From CAVUCH01 sp963739995 (lineage in GTDB: Bacteria; Acidobacteriota; Vicinamibacteria; Vicinamibacterales; JAENWD01), in contig CAVUCH010000005.1 of assembly GCA_963739995.1 (NCBI GenBank), forward strand, positions 255,759-319,758: DNA of 64,000 bases. Reading direction: 5' to 3'. Position 1 is the first letter of the stretch; each line of letters begins with the position of its first letter. The notes below the pieces were generated by a model. It was not told where the DNA came from, did not search any database, and saw only the letters and a list, made by a program, of their open reading frames with translations. The position numbers were made by a program, and so were the translations under genes. Below are positions 35,195 to 43,999 of the stretch, piece by piece.

Positions 35195-35635
35195 ATGGCA
35201 ATGCAACTGGGCGGCAAGGGCGGGGTCAAATCCGACATCAACGTCACGCCGCTTGTCGACGTCATGCTGGTCCTGCTCATCATCATGATGATCATCGCGC
35301 CGATGCTCCAGAAGGGCGTTGACGTGAAGCTGCCGACGGCCGCCAACACGCAGGACAAGCCCGAGACGCAGGAACAGACCGTCGTGGCAGTCAGCGCCGA
35401 CGGGCGGATGCACCTGAACCAGGTCGCTGTGCCCGACAACGACATGCCTGGGCGCCTCAACGATGCCCTGGAGACGAAGAAGGAAAAGATCGTATACCTC
35501 AAGGCGGATCAGGACGCGCCGTATGGTCGCGTGATGGCCGCGTTCGACGCCCTGCGGAAGGCGAACGTCGAGAACATCGGCCTGATTGCCGAGCGCAAGG
35601 CGCAGCAGGGCGCACCAGCCCAGGGAGGCAAGTAA
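35195..35635 (+). CDS. exbD: ExbD/TolR-family protein (first copy)
   Basis: A 146-residue biopolymer transport protein. A short cytoplasmic N-terminus (SDINVTPLVDVMLVLLIIM, Asp in the membrane helix about residues 14-38) is followed by a periplasmic domain. Asp is the conserved proton-translocation residue of the helix. It ends in TAATG with the next exbD gene, so the two are coupled. Confidence 0.92.
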   Translation: MAMQLGGKGGVKSDINVTPLVDVMLVLLIIMMIIAPMLQKGVDVKLPTAANTQDKPETQEQTVVAVSADGRMHLNQVAVPDNDMPGRLNDALETKKEKIVYLKADQDAPYGRVMAAFDALRKANVENIGLIAERKAQQGAPAQGGK

Positions 35636-36132
35636 TGGCCGCCCACGTACACCATGGTGCAGAAACGGTCGTCAAGGGAGAGGCGCCGAAAGTCTCCGCC
35701 GACATGAACGTCACCCCCCTTATCGACGTGCTGCTCGTGCTGCTCGTCATCTTCATGGCTGCGCTCCCGTTGACGCAGAAGGGCGTCGACATCAATCTTC
35801 CAGCGGAAACATCCGCGGCGCCGCCGGAAGAATCGATAAGCCAGATCGTGCTCGAATTCACGGCCGACCGCCGCATCAGCATCAACAAGCAGGATGTGAC
35901 GCTGACCGACCTCGAGAATCGGTTGCGCACCGTGTTCGAACAGCGCAAGGACAAGACGATGTTCATCGCTGGCGCACCGTCGCTTCGGTATGGCGAGATC
36001 GTCGACGTGATTGACGCCGCGAAGGGCGCTGGAGTGGAGAAGGTCGGCATCGTCACCGAAGGCATGCGGGCCGAAGCACAGGGCGGCGGCGGTGCGCCAC
36101 AGGGCGGCGGTGCGGCACCTCCGGGTAACTGA
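35635..36132 (+). CDS. exbD: ExbD/TolR-family protein (second copy)
   Basis: A 165-residue paralogue of the upstream protein, with the same NVTPLIDVLLVLLVIFMAALP helix and a GGGGAPQGGG-rich tail. Two ExbD paralogues next to one ExbB are common in Acidobacteriota-type clusters and can form heteromeric complexes; that is known of the family, not shown here. The start overlaps the first exbD stop. Confidence 0.9.
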   Translation: MAAHVHHGAETVVKGEAPKVSADMNVTPLIDVLLVLLVIFMAALPLTQKGVDINLPAETSAAPPEESISQIVLEFTADRRISINKQDVTLTDLENRLRTVFEQRKDKTMFIAGAPSLRYGEIVDVIDAAKGAGVEKVGIVTEGMRAEAQGGGGAPQGGGAAPPGN

Positions 36133-36156
36133 GGCGACCGCAAATTCCAGGCGCCT

Positions 36157-36190
36157 GGCCACTCCGCGGCTCCGTGGGGTGGCCATTTTT
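36157..36190 (+). terminator. Rho-independent terminator after exbD
   Basis: GGCCACTCC and GGGGTGGCC pair around a GC-rich loop and are followed by ATTTTTC. It ends the TonB-ExbB-ExbD-ExbD unit. Confidence 0.75.
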
Positions 36191-36337
36191 CTTGTACGCG
36201 TACCTCCTCCGCCAGTGGCACTCGGGTCGCACGCACGCATGCCGTCCAGCGGTGTCATGACGAGCCTGTTATGCTGACACCCTCACGCGTGCCGCAGTGA
36301 TTGTCCAGGTGCGCCGATCTCTTCGGACATTCCGACA

Positions 36338-38344
36338 ATGAGTACCTGTCCCCAGTGCGGCGCGACCTACCCGCCGCAGGTTTCCATCTGCATTGCCGAT
36401 GGGATGGTGCTCGTCACGCAGGAACCCACCAGGGATCCGATGGTAGGCACCGTCATTGCCGGGAAGTACCGCCTCGACGGCGTGATCGGGCGCGGCGGCA
36501 TGGGTGCGGTCTACCGGGCGACCCACGTCATGTTGAACAAGACCGTCGCCGTCAAGACGATCAAGCCGGACCTGATCGAATCGGCCGAGATGGTGCAGCG
36601 CTTCCAGCGGGAGGCGCGCGCCGCCACCGGCCTCGAGCACCCGAACATCGTCGCAGTCTACGATCTCGGACAGGCGGAGGACGGCGCGCTCTACATCGCC
36701 ATGGAGTTCGTGAACGGGGTGAACCTGAAGGACGCGATCCGCTCAGCGGGCCCGATGCCCGCCGCACGGATCGCACGACTGCTCACGCAGGTGGCCAGTG
36801 CGCTGGCGCGCGCCCATCGCAATCAGGTCGTCCACCGCGACCTCAAACCTCAGAATCTGATGATTGCCACCGACGCGAAAGGCGAGGAACGAGTCAAGCT
36901 GCTCGACTTCGGAATTGCGAAATCGCTCGAGGAAGGTACCACGGTGCAACTGACAGCCGACGGCTACTCGCTCGGCACTCCTCAGTACATGGCACCCGAA
37001 CAGGCTGTGGGACAGCCGGTGGACGGCCGCGCCGACCTCTACGCCCTCGGCGTGATCCTCTATGAGATGCTGGTCGGCGAGGTCCCGTTCAATGCCGGGT
37101 CTGCTCCAGCCGTTCTGATCATGCACTTGAATGACGCGCCTGAGCCGCCCTCGCGGCGCAGGCCGGATTTGCCGATTCCGCCCGCGCTCGAAGCCATCGC
37201 GCTCCGCTGTCTCGAGAAGAATCCCGCGCAGCGCTTCCAGACTGCCGAGGAATTCAGTGACGCACTCGAGCGCGCCGTTCCAGCGGATGCCGCTGTCGCT
37301 CCGCGGGCGTCGCCGGATGCCGACACCGCACTCGCGGTGCCTCCGCTGTCTGCAGACACGGCATCCCTTCTTCCCCTGCCGGCGGCGCCCTCTATCGCTG
37401 TTCCGCCGCCTCTGCCGACGCAGGAGCAAGCGACGCGGCCTACGGTCAAGGCACAGGAAGCCGAAGTGGTGCACGCCGCAATTCCGTCTTCCCGTGGTCG
37501 AGGCCAGGGACGCCTGATCGCGGTGTTGCTTGGCGCTGCCGCGCTGTCCTTTTTGGCCGTCGCGCTCGGTGGGTATGCGGCGTACCGCGCGTGGACGTCA
37601 CCATCCCGCGCGATCACAGCCGAGACCGTCTCGAGCGATGCGGCCCCCGCAACAGTGCCAGCGATGGCGCCCGATACCACGGCAGAGCCGACCACGCCAC
37701 CGGTGGCACAGCCTGTGACCGAAGGCCACGAGGCAGGAGCCGCCGCAGGGTCGCAGTCACCGCCCACGCCCGCAGCGAGCGCTTCTCCGGAAGCGTTGCG
37801 ACCTATGAACATCGCCGCTCGCCCGTCTGCAGCGGCAGAGAAGGGCGGTCGGTCCGATCCCGCCGTTCCTAACCGACCCGCCCGTCCGGCGGCGTCACCC
37901 GAGTCCGAAGTCGGTGAGGTGGGAACGTTCGTCGGCGGAACCACGCCGGCGTTGCCGAAGCAGCCTCCGATCTATTTCGAGTGCACGGGCCCCGCAGACG
38001 TTTGCGGCGCGGTGACGACCGCGTTCGAGCAGGCGCTCCAACGCGAAGGGCTGCCCCGTGCGGCACGTCCAGACGGCGCCGAGATCCTCGTGCACACGAG
38101 CGCCACGCTCCTGGACACGAACCAGGAGCAGCAGTACGGCACCAGCTTTGTCGTGCAGACATTCAGTCTCGAACTCCGGGCGGAGGCGACCCGCGACGGA
38201 TCGGCCGTGAGCATGCCGGCCGCAAAGACATTCAGCCTCGATCGGCGCTTCGGCGGCGAGCGTGCGGCCGAACAGGGGAGGCTAGTGGCCGGTGAAGCAC
38301 TCGACCGGATTCGAACATTCTGGACGAAGCGGCTCGCCGGATAG
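36338..38344 (+). CDS. PknB-type Ser/Thr protein kinase with extracytoplasmic domain
   Basis: A 668-residue receptor-like kinase. A small zinc-ribbon-like start (Cys 4, 7 and 18) is followed by a complete kinase domain (about residues 44-300): glycine loop GRGGMGAVY, Lys73, Glu92, HRD with Asp168, DFG with Asp190. A Pro/Ala-rich juxtamembrane segment leads to a membrane helix (about 393-419). The outside part is a Pro/Thr-rich linker and a final domain of about 125 residues (PPIYFECTGPADVCGAV to the end). That last domain resembles CsgG/LPP20-like envelope proteins only loosely. A TGTTATGCT -10-like element lies about 65 bases upstream. It may sense the envelope; its target is unknown. Confidence 0.9.
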   Translation: MSTCPQCGATYPPQVSICIADGMVLVTQEPTRDPMVGTVIAGKYRLDGVIGRGGMGAVYRATHVMLNKTVAVKTIKPDLIESAEMVQRFQREARAATGLEHPNIVAVYDLGQAEDGALYIAMEFVNGVNLKDAIRSAGPMPAARIARLLTQVASALARAHRNQVVHRDLKPQNLMIATDAKGEERVKLLDFGIAKSLEEGTTVQLTADGYSLGTPQYMAPEQAVGQPVDGRADLYALGVILYEMLVGEVPFNAGSAPAVLIMHLNDAPEPPSRRRPDLPIPPALEAIALRCLEKNPAQRFQTAEEFSDALERAVPADAAVAPRASPDADTALAVPPLSADTASLLPLPAAPSIAVPPPLPTQEQATRPTVKAQEAEVVHAAIPSSRGRGQGRLIAVLLGAAALSFLAVALGGYAAYRAWTSPSRAITAETVSSDAAPATVPAMAPDTTAEPTTPPVAQPVTEGHEAGAAAGSQSPPTPAASASPEALRPMNIAARPSAAAEKGGRSDPAVPNRPARPAASPESEVGEVGTFVGGTTPALPKQPPIYFECTGPADVCGAVTTAFEQALQREGLPRAARPDGAEILVHTSATLLDTNQEQQYGTSFVVQTFSLELRAEATRDGSAVSMPAAKTFSLDRRFGGERAAEQGRLVAGEALDRIRTFWTKRLAG

Positions 38345-38648
38345 GGAGCTCGCGCAGCGCTTCCACTGAGACGCCCCAGTTCGAACCAATTCCCGTGGGC
38401 GTGGCACTGCTGGTACTGGGACGGACGTCTCCACCCGCGGCAAGCGCCACAACCGTCCCCGTTTCGAGAAAGATGGAACTGCCGCTGGTTCCCGGAGAGA
38501 TGTTCAGCCCCACCGCAAAATAACGGCCTCCGCGGATGTCATCGACGACGTCCACGCTCAGACGACCGGCAGCAGAGGAGTAGTGCAGCCCCTTGTGAGG
38601 GCCCGACGTAAAACTGAGGTGCAGCTCAGACACGCGTGCCAGCTGCAC
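38232..38648 (-). pseudogene. Possible C-terminal fragment of a trypsin-like protease
   Basis: This minus-strand frame of up to 138 residues opposes the end of the kinase gene. In its middle third it reads RYFAVGLNISPGTSGSSIFLE followed by a TVVALAAGG stretch and GVSVEALREL. GTSGSS plus a following beta-strand is like the catalytic-serine region of trypsin-like S1/HtrA peptidases. The His and Asp parts of a triad are not seen. No ribosome site or start is convincing (GTG 38648). The frame runs into antisense of the kinase. It is likely a relic or, less likely, a small expressed domain. It fills most of the 38345-38688 gap; nothing else is visible there. Confidence 0.4.
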
Positions 38649-38688
38649 GACCAGCCGCCCGCCCGCGGGCGGCGCGCCGTGCGCAGAG

Positions 38689-39606
38689 CTACTTCCGGAC
38701 GATGTTCTTTGGGTTCGCCGTGCCTGTAAAGGTCACGATCGCGAACTTCTCCTGTACTTCAACCACTTCCGCCGTCCCGGTTGGCTTCTCCGTGGAGCCG
38801 AGTTTGGCGCCCGAGTCGGGGTCGATCAGGTCTTCGCCCGGGTCGATCACCGTGAGCGTGTCGCCGACCTTGAGCCCCGCTGACGAACCGATGGTGATCC
38901 ATGCGCGCGCGCCATCGACTTTGATCACCTTCCCCTCGAAGCCGCTCCCGCCAGCAGCGGTGTTGATGCGATCGAGATAGCCGCCCGTCAGCAACTTCTG
39001 GACGACCGCAGCCGACGCTTTCTCGAGCGCCTCGCTGGCCAGGCCCCACTCCGCGTCACGGCTCATGCTCGTGCCTTTGAAGAACCCGCCGCCTTTTTTG
39101 GCCGTGCCCTCGGCCGAGACCGACAGCACACGTTCAGCCGTGGTGGTGTCGATGAACCGCATGTTGATCGCCGCATCGGCCGTCACCACGTTGCCGCCGA
39201 TGCCGCCGAACTTCGCAACGGCGGCGCCGGTCTTGTTGACCGCGATCTTGTCGACGCCGCCGGTGACGATGTACTTGACGCCGAGCAGCCGGCCCACCTT
39301 TGCAGCCGATTGCGGATCCACCGCACCCGACGTGGCGAGCCCCTGTTCCTTCAGCACGAGCGCGAGCTTCTCGCGCTCAATCACCGAAAAGCGCTTCGCC
39401 AGCTCGCCGTTGTCCGAGAAGGCCGTGTCAATCTGGTTGCGCGCCGCCGGCCCGAGCTGGTCGTAGAACCACCAGCTGCGCTCGGCGTTGTTATCGAAAT
39501 CCATCAAGGCGACCTTGATCCTCTCCTGCGCCTCTGCGACAACCCCTGTGAGCGCTGCCGAAACGACCAGCACCGCGACGGCGGCGCGGGCGGACCACTT
39601 CTTCAT
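38689..39606 (-). CDS. CsgG/FlgT-like secreted envelope protein
   Basis: A 305-residue exported protein. The signal peptide ends near VAEAQE (residue 26). The CsgG-like domain follows (VALMDFDNNAERSWW, IDTAFSDNGELAKRFSVIEREKLALVLKEQ, LLGVKYIVTGGVDKI). A C-terminal beta-rich FlgT-C-like domain (GFEGKVIKVDGARAWITIGSSAGLKVGDTLTVIDPGEDLIDP) ends the protein. CsgG forms a curli export pore, but isolated CsgG-like proteins in other phyla are mostly of unknown role. Here there is no curli gene nearby, so export of curli is not claimed. A good promoter is upstream and GAAGGAG precedes the ATG. Confidence 0.83.
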   Translation of the reverse strand: MKKWSARAAVAVLVVSAALTGVVAEAQERIKVALMDFDNNAERSWWFYDQLGPAARNQIDTAFSDNGELAKRFSVIEREKLALVLKEQGLATSGAVDPQSAAKVGRLLGVKYIVTGGVDKIAVNKTGAAVAKFGGIGGNVVTADAAINMRFIDTTTAERVLSVSAEGTAKKGGGFFKGTSMSRDAEWGLASEALEKASAAVVQKLLTGGYLDRINTAAGGSGFEGKVIKVDGARAWITIGSSAGLKVGDTLTVIDPGEDLIDPDSGAKLGSTEKPTGTAEVVEVQEKFAIVTFTGTANPKNIVRK

Positions 39607-39679
39607 CTGGGCTCCTTCTGAACGTCGGCCGGCTCGATTTCATGTGTCGGACGTGGTGATGACAGCTGGCGTGGTCTGA

Positions 39680-39709
39680 ATTATCGGGAGCGTAATCGCC
39701 GGTTGTCAA
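39680..39709 (-). promoter_or_regulatory. Promoter of the CsgG-like gene
   Basis: Minus strand TTGACA (39704-39709), 18 bases, GATAAT (39680-39685). The expected start is near 39673, a leader of about 66 bases. It sits between the CsgG-like start and the terminator of the upstream gene. Confidence 0.65.
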
Positions 39710-39806
39710 CGTGCCGGTCAGCAGCCGCGGGTCACTCTCGGTGCACGGGCGTGAGCGGATGCGCTTGTGCGAGGGTTGGACGCGTGACCGGGGGAGGATC
39801 TGCCAG

Positions 39807-39844
39807 TAAAAACACGAAGGGCCGCCGGGATGCCGGCGGCCCTT
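39807..39844 (-). terminator. Rho-independent terminator of the TPR lipoprotein gene
   Basis: On the minus strand AAGGGCCGCCGG-CATC-CCGGCGGCCCTT forms a 12-bp stem, followed by CGTGTTTTTA. It separates the TPR lipoprotein gene from the CsgG-like gene. Confidence 0.85.
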
Positions 39845-39868
39845 GAGACGCGCGTGTCCGGCTGGTTC

Positions 39869-40834
39869 CTACTCGCCGGCGCCCGTGCCGGCACCCGCCC
39901 CGGCGCTCTTCGCCTTCTGCAGGGCCTTGGCCCTGTCGCGGAGCTCGTCGGCTTCCTTCAGGTACTGCTCCTGTCGGCCGCGGTCCTTCTCCAAATTCGC
40001 CGCCAGCCGGAGCAGCAAGCCCTTGTAGACGATCGCCTCCATGTAGTCGCCCTTGATCTTGAGGGCGCGGTCCGAGGCCTCGATGCCCTTCTGCACGTAC
40101 TCGCGCTTCTCAGGCTCCTTCAGGCGGAAGTCGCGGAAGGCCTTGTCCCAGTAATAGGTCGAGATCGTGTAGTAGGACTCGGGGTTGTTCGGTTCCCGCG
40201 AGGCCCGCGCCTCGAGCGATTCGATCGTCTTGTCGAACTGCCCCTGCCGGTTGTAGAAGCCCGCCATCTGCATGTACACCGTGGGGTCGTTCGGCCTGGC
40301 CTCGCGCGCCTTGACGAGCGTCGCCTCCGCCTCCTCGTACTTGCCAGCGTCTTCGTAGATCTTGGACAGGGCGAAGTAGTTCGTGGGCTCGTTCGGCTCC
40401 ATCTCGATCATCCGCTGGACCACCGGCTCAGCCTGGCTGGGGTCTTCCAGCTTGTCGCGGTATGCGGCGACCAGGTACTCGAGCGACAGCTTCTTGAGCT
40501 TCGCGTCGGACGACTTCTCCGCGGCCGTCTTGTACCCCTCGATGGCCTTGGTCAGCATCTGGTCGTTTGCGGCCTCCCCCTTTTTGGCGGGCTTGTAGAG
40601 GTTGTCGTAGCTGTTCGCCACGTAGAAGTACGCCTGAGTGAGCGAGGGATCGAGGCTGATCGCCTCCTCGTACTTCGGAATCGCCTTTTTGTAGTCGTTT
40701 GCGCCGTACGCGGCATTCGCGTCCTTCAGCGCCATCTTGGCCTTCAGGCCCGAGAACTGGCTACAGCCCAGAAGCGCCGTGACCGCCAGGCCTGCCGCGC
40801 CAGCCCTTACAGCTCGGCTCAATCGCGTGCGCAT
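39869..40834 (-). CDS. TPR-repeat lipoprotein
   Basis: A 321-residue lipoprotein with a textbook lipobox (LLGC, Cys24) and a run of TPR repeats (AYGANDYKKAIPKYEEAISLDPSLTQAYFY, ALSKIYEDAGKYEEAEATLVKAREARPND and others, about residues 40-300). A short Gly/Ala-rich tail ends it. TPR lipoproteins on the periplasmic side act as scaffolds, for example in outer-membrane assembly; the partner is unknown. The start ATG 40834 has GAGGGGGC before it. It is transcribed divergently from rel, from its own promoter. Confidence 0.88.
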   Translation of the reverse strand: MRTRLSRAVRAGAAGLAVTALLGCSQFSGLKAKMALKDANAAYGANDYKKAIPKYEEAISLDPSLTQAYFYVANSYDNLYKPAKKGEAANDQMLTKAIEGYKTAAEKSSDAKLKKLSLEYLVAAYRDKLEDPSQAEPVVQRMIEMEPNEPTNYFALSKIYEDAGKYEEAEATLVKAREARPNDPTVYMQMAGFYNRQGQFDKTIESLEARASREPNNPESYYTISTYYWDKAFRDFRLKEPEKREYVQKGIEASDRALKIKGDYMEAIVYKGLLLRLAANLEKDRGRQEQYLKEADELRDRAKALQKAKSAGAGAGTGAGE

Positions 40835-40938
40835 CAGTGCCCCCTCTACTTCTCGTGAATCCGTCACAAGATCGTCCGGTGAGATGCACCGGAGGCGTGG
40901 CGGGCGTCGGCGTGTGTCGCGTCCGCCAAAGCCGCGAC

Positions 40939-40968
40939 AGTATATTGAACGCCAAAAACTCAAGTCAA
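40939..40968 (-). promoter_or_regulatory. Promoter of the TPR lipoprotein gene
   Basis: Minus strand TTGACT (40963-40968), 18 bases, TATACT (40939-40944), about 105 bases before the ATG. The gap to rel is shared; a TATGAT at 41012-41017 on the plus strand may serve rel. Confidence 0.6.
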
Positions 40969-41060
40969 GCAACACACACGCCGGTGTGCGCCGTGGTCGA
41001 GTCCGCTGTTCTATGATGAGACGAGTCGCACCGCCACACAGGATTTAGACACCGGGTCCC

Positions 41061-43217
41061 ATGATTCGCTTCGAGGATCTCCTCGAGAAGGTTCGCACCT
41101 ACAGCCCGGATGCCGATCTCGAGCTGCTGCGCGGGGCGTACGTCTTCTCCGCTTTCGAGCACAAGGGACAGGTGCGGCATTCCGGTGAGCCGTACATGGT
41201 TCATCCGCTCGAGGTTGCCGATTTCCTGGCGGACCTGAAGCTCGACGTCGTGGCGATTGCCGCAGGGCTCCTGCACGATGTCGTCGAGGACACGCTCACC
41301 ACCATCGAGGTCATCGCCGAACGCTTCGGGCCGGAGGTGGCGCACGTCGTCGAGGGCGTCACGAAGATTGGCGCCATCCCGTTCCAGTCCACCGAACAGC
41401 GGCAGGCCGAAAACTTCCGGAAGATGCTGCTGGCGATGGTGGATGACATCCGCGTCATCCTCGTGAAACTCGCCGACCGCGTCCACAACATGCGGACGCT
41501 GCACCACCTGCCCGAAGAGCGGCGCGTGAAGATCGCGCAGGAGACGCTCGACATCTACGCGCCGATTGCGAACCGGCTGGGAATGAGCAAGGTCAAGAAC
41601 GAGCTCGAGGAGCTGTCGTTCAAGTACCTGGAGCCCAAGTACTACGAGTCGTTGCGCACACGCGTGGAGGCCCGCCGGAAGACGACGGAAGCCACGCTCG
41701 AGGAGCTGAAGCGCACGCTCGCGACGAAGCTCGAAGAAGCGCAGGTGCCGATCGTGCGGATCGAAGCCCGCACGAAACGCCTGTACAGCATCGCTCAAAA
41801 GCTCAAGAAGCAGAAGATCGAACTCGAGCAGGTCTACGATTTCGCGGCTCTTCGCGTCCTCACGAACTCGGTGCGCGATTGCTATGCGGTGCTGGGCATC
41901 ATTCACAACCTGTGGTCGCCGATTCCCGGCCGCATCAAGGATTTCATTGCCATTGCCCGGCCGAACGGGTACCAGTCGCTGCACACCTCGGTCATCAGCG
42001 ATCACGGGACTCCATTCGAGGTGCAGATTCGCACGCTGGAGATGCACAACCAGGCGGAGGAGGGCATCGCAGCCCACTGGAAGTACAAAGAGGGCCGCGT
42101 CGGCGATCAGCGGGACGAACGATACTTCCAGTGGATGCGGCAACTACTCGAGTGGCAGCAGGAGGTCCGCGACGCCCAGGAGTTCATCCAGGATCTGAAG
42201 CTGGATCTCTACCCGGAGGAGGTCTACACGTTCACGCCCAAAGGTGAGGTCAAGGCACTCCCCCGCGGCGCCACGCCGGTCGACTTCGCGTACGCCATCC
42301 ACACCGATGTCGGCCACCGCTGCGTGAGTGCGCGGGTGAACGGCAAGATGGTGCCGCTGCGCTCCCGCCTGAAGAACGGCGACATCGTCGAGATCATCAC
42401 GCAGGCGACCCACACGCCGAGCCGTGACTGGTTGAGCTTCGTGATTACGGCGCGCGCGCGTAACAAAATCCGCCACTTCGTCCAGGCAGAGGAGAAAGCC
42501 CGGAGCATCGAGCTCGGGCGCCGAATCTTCGAGAAGGAGGCACGGCGTTTCGGGCTGAACATGAAGACGCTGCTCGAGAGCGAGGAGATGGTGAAGGTCG
42601 CCGAAGAGTATGGCGGCGGCAGAACCGATGAACTGCTCGCCTCCATCGGATACGGCAAGCTGGCGGCACGCCTCGTGCTCAGCAAGCTCGTCCCGCAGGA
42701 TCAGCTCCAGGAACGGCCACCGGAAGGGAAGGTCGTCTCTGCGGTCCGCCGCGTGCTCGGCAGCGGTCAGGACCGCATCAAGGTGAGCGGCATCGACGGG
42801 CTGTTGGTGTTCAGGGCCCGGTGCTGCAATCCCATTCGCGGAGAGAAGATCGTGGGCTACATCAGCCGGGGCAAAGGTGTCTCGGTCCACTCCGCCCGGT
42901 GTCCCAACGTCATCAACCTTCACTACGATCCCGAGCGCCGGATCGACGTCGAGTGGGACACCGCCGTGGACGCGTCGCGCTACCCGGTGCGGCTGACCAT
43001 GCAGGTGGAGGACCGGAAGGGGATCCTGGCGGACGTCAGTTCGAAGGTCGCCGACATCAATACGAATATCACCAGCGTCGAGGCCACTACGGACGCCGAT
43101 CACCGCGGCCGCATCGACATGACCGTCGAAATCCACGACCTGAAGCACCTGGAGAAAGTGATGAAGTCGCTTCGCGGGATCGCCGGCGTGCTCGACGTCG
43201 AGCGGGCCGTGCGGTGA
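41061..43217 (+). CDS. Bifunctional (p)ppGpp synthetase/hydrolase (Rel/SpoT)
   Basis: A 718-residue long RSH protein with the full domain order. The HD hydrolase (His72-Asp73 in LLHDVVEDT) is intact. The synthetase domain has GRIKDFIAIARPNGYQSLHT; RIKD (291-294) is the RXKD form typical of bifunctional enzymes rather than the EXDD of RelA. TGS (VYTFTPKGEVKALPRGATPVDFAYAIHT), a zinc-finger-type segment and a C-terminal ACT domain follow. It makes and degrades (p)ppGpp in the stringent response. No second RSH is in the window. Its partner could be the DksA-like protein encoded about 3 kb downstream. Confidence 0.95.
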   Translation: MIRFEDLLEKVRTYSPDADLELLRGAYVFSAFEHKGQVRHSGEPYMVHPLEVADFLADLKLDVVAIAAGLLHDVVEDTLTTIEVIAERFGPEVAHVVEGVTKIGAIPFQSTEQRQAENFRKMLLAMVDDIRVILVKLADRVHNMRTLHHLPEERRVKIAQETLDIYAPIANRLGMSKVKNELEELSFKYLEPKYYESLRTRVEARRKTTEATLEELKRTLATKLEEAQVPIVRIEARTKRLYSIAQKLKKQKIELEQVYDFAALRVLTNSVRDCYAVLGIIHNLWSPIPGRIKDFIAIARPNGYQSLHTSVISDHGTPFEVQIRTLEMHNQAEEGIAAHWKYKEGRVGDQRDERYFQWMRQLLEWQQEVRDAQEFIQDLKLDLYPEEVYTFTPKGEVKALPRGATPVDFAYAIHTDVGHRCVSARVNGKMVPLRSRLKNGDIVEIITQATHTPSRDWLSFVITARARNKIRHFVQAEEKARSIELGRRIFEKEARRFGLNMKTLLESEEMVKVAEEYGGGRTDELLASIGYGKLAARLVLSKLVPQDQLQERPPEGKVVSAVRRVLGSGQDRIKVSGIDGLLVFRARCCNPIRGEKIVGYISRGKGVSVHSARCPNVINLHYDPERRIDVEWDTAVDASRYPVRLTMQVEDRKGILADVSSKVADINTNITSVEATTDADHRGRIDMTVEIHDLKHLEKVMKSLRGIAGVLDVERAVR

Positions 43218-43326
43218 GGTCGAGGGCTGCGCTCACGGTGTAGCGCCGGGAAACTGGTCGGAGCTTGCCGCACGGCTGCAGGCAACTGTTGTGGGTAGGG
43301 CTTCAGCCCCGTGAGACAGCCCGCGT

Positions 43327-43713
43327 TCAGCCGCGTGGCAGGTGCGCGATGACGTCGATCTCGACGCGGGCGTCGCGGGGCAGTCTGGCCGCCTGGATCG
43401 TGGAGCGGGCAGGGGCCGGCGCCGCGAACATCGTGGCGTAGACCTCGTTCATGGCGGCGAAGTCGTCCATGTCCACCAGGTACACGGTGGTCTTCACCAC
43501 CGAGTCGAAGCCGGCGCCCGCGGCCGCCAGGACGTGCTCGAGATTGGAGAAGACCTGGCGCGTCTGGCTTCCGACATCGCCGTGGACCATCTGCCCCGTA
43601 CGGGGATCCAGCGGAATCTGGCCGGAGCAGAACACCCAGCCATCCACCACGACGGCCTGAGAATAGGGACCGATCGCCTTCGGCGCCGCTTCGGTGGTGA
43701 CCGCGTCGCGCAT
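43327..43713 (-). CDS. ridA: RidA family enamine/imine deaminase
   Basis: A 128-residue RidA (YjgF/YER057c) protein that hydrolyses reactive enamine/imine intermediates, such as 2-aminoacrylate, to ketoacids. Typical sequence: PKAIGPYSQAVVVDGWVFCSGQIPLDPRTGQ, the ANVLAAAG-like NLEHVLAAAG and the C-terminal RSTIQAARLPRDARVEIDVIA. The active-site arginine is in ARSTIQ (about residue 103). It is 6 bases from rpmB and may be co-transcribed. It faces rel with a 109-base gap that shows no clear terminator. Confidence 0.94.
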   Translation of the reverse strand: MRDAVTTEAAPKAIGPYSQAVVVDGWVFCSGQIPLDPRTGQMVHGDVGSQTRQVFSNLEHVLAAAGAGFDSVVKTTVYLVDMDDFAAMNEVYATMFAAPAPARSTIQAARLPRDARVEIDVIAHLPRG

Positions 43714-43719
43714 TGGCGA

Positions 43720-43911
43720 CTAAGCGGCCTTCACGACCTTGTTGGAGCGGAGGCACCGCGTGCAGACACGGAGCCGGCGAACGCCCCCGTTCACCAGCGC
43801 ACGCACCGTCTGCAGGTTGGGCTCGAACCGGCGGGGCCGGACGTTGTGAGCGTGGCTGATGGTCCGGCCGAACACCGGTCCCTTGTCGCAGATTTCGCAG
43901 CGCTTAGCCAT
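43720..43911 (-). CDS. rpmB: 50S ribosomal protein L28, zinc-binding (C+) form
   Basis: A 63-residue L28 that begins MAKRCEICDKGPVFG and ends VCTRCLRSNKVVKAA. The two CxxC pairs (Cys5, Cys8 and a pair near residues 50-53) mark the zinc-binding form of L28; a cysteine-free form is also known. AGGAAGACC precedes ATG 43911. The longer upstream frame is not family-like. It precedes ridA on the minus strand. Confidence 0.96.
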   Translation of the reverse strand: MAKRCEICDKGPVFGRTISHAHNVRPRRFEPNLQTVRALVNGGVRRLRVCTRCLRSNKVVKAA

Positions 43912-43999
43912 GAGGTCTTCCTGGGATCCTTGCGGGGGGTTCCCGGTCACTGGTCGGTTGCCGTGAGCAGGCGCAAACGCCGGATTATAGCAGGTCTCC

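Noticed and set aside
36251..36281. Inverted repeat GGTGTCA...TGACACC upstream of the kinase gene as an operator
   Set aside because: Arms of only 7 bases with a 17-base loop; expected by chance in a sequence this long, and no partner regulator is nearby.
38689..39606. Curli secretion system
   Set aside because: Only a CsgG-like domain is present; no csgA, B, E or F homologue lies in the window.
43218..43326. Terminator between rel and ridA
   Set aside because: A GGGCTTCAGCCC stem occurs near 43299-43310 but without a T-tract in either direction.
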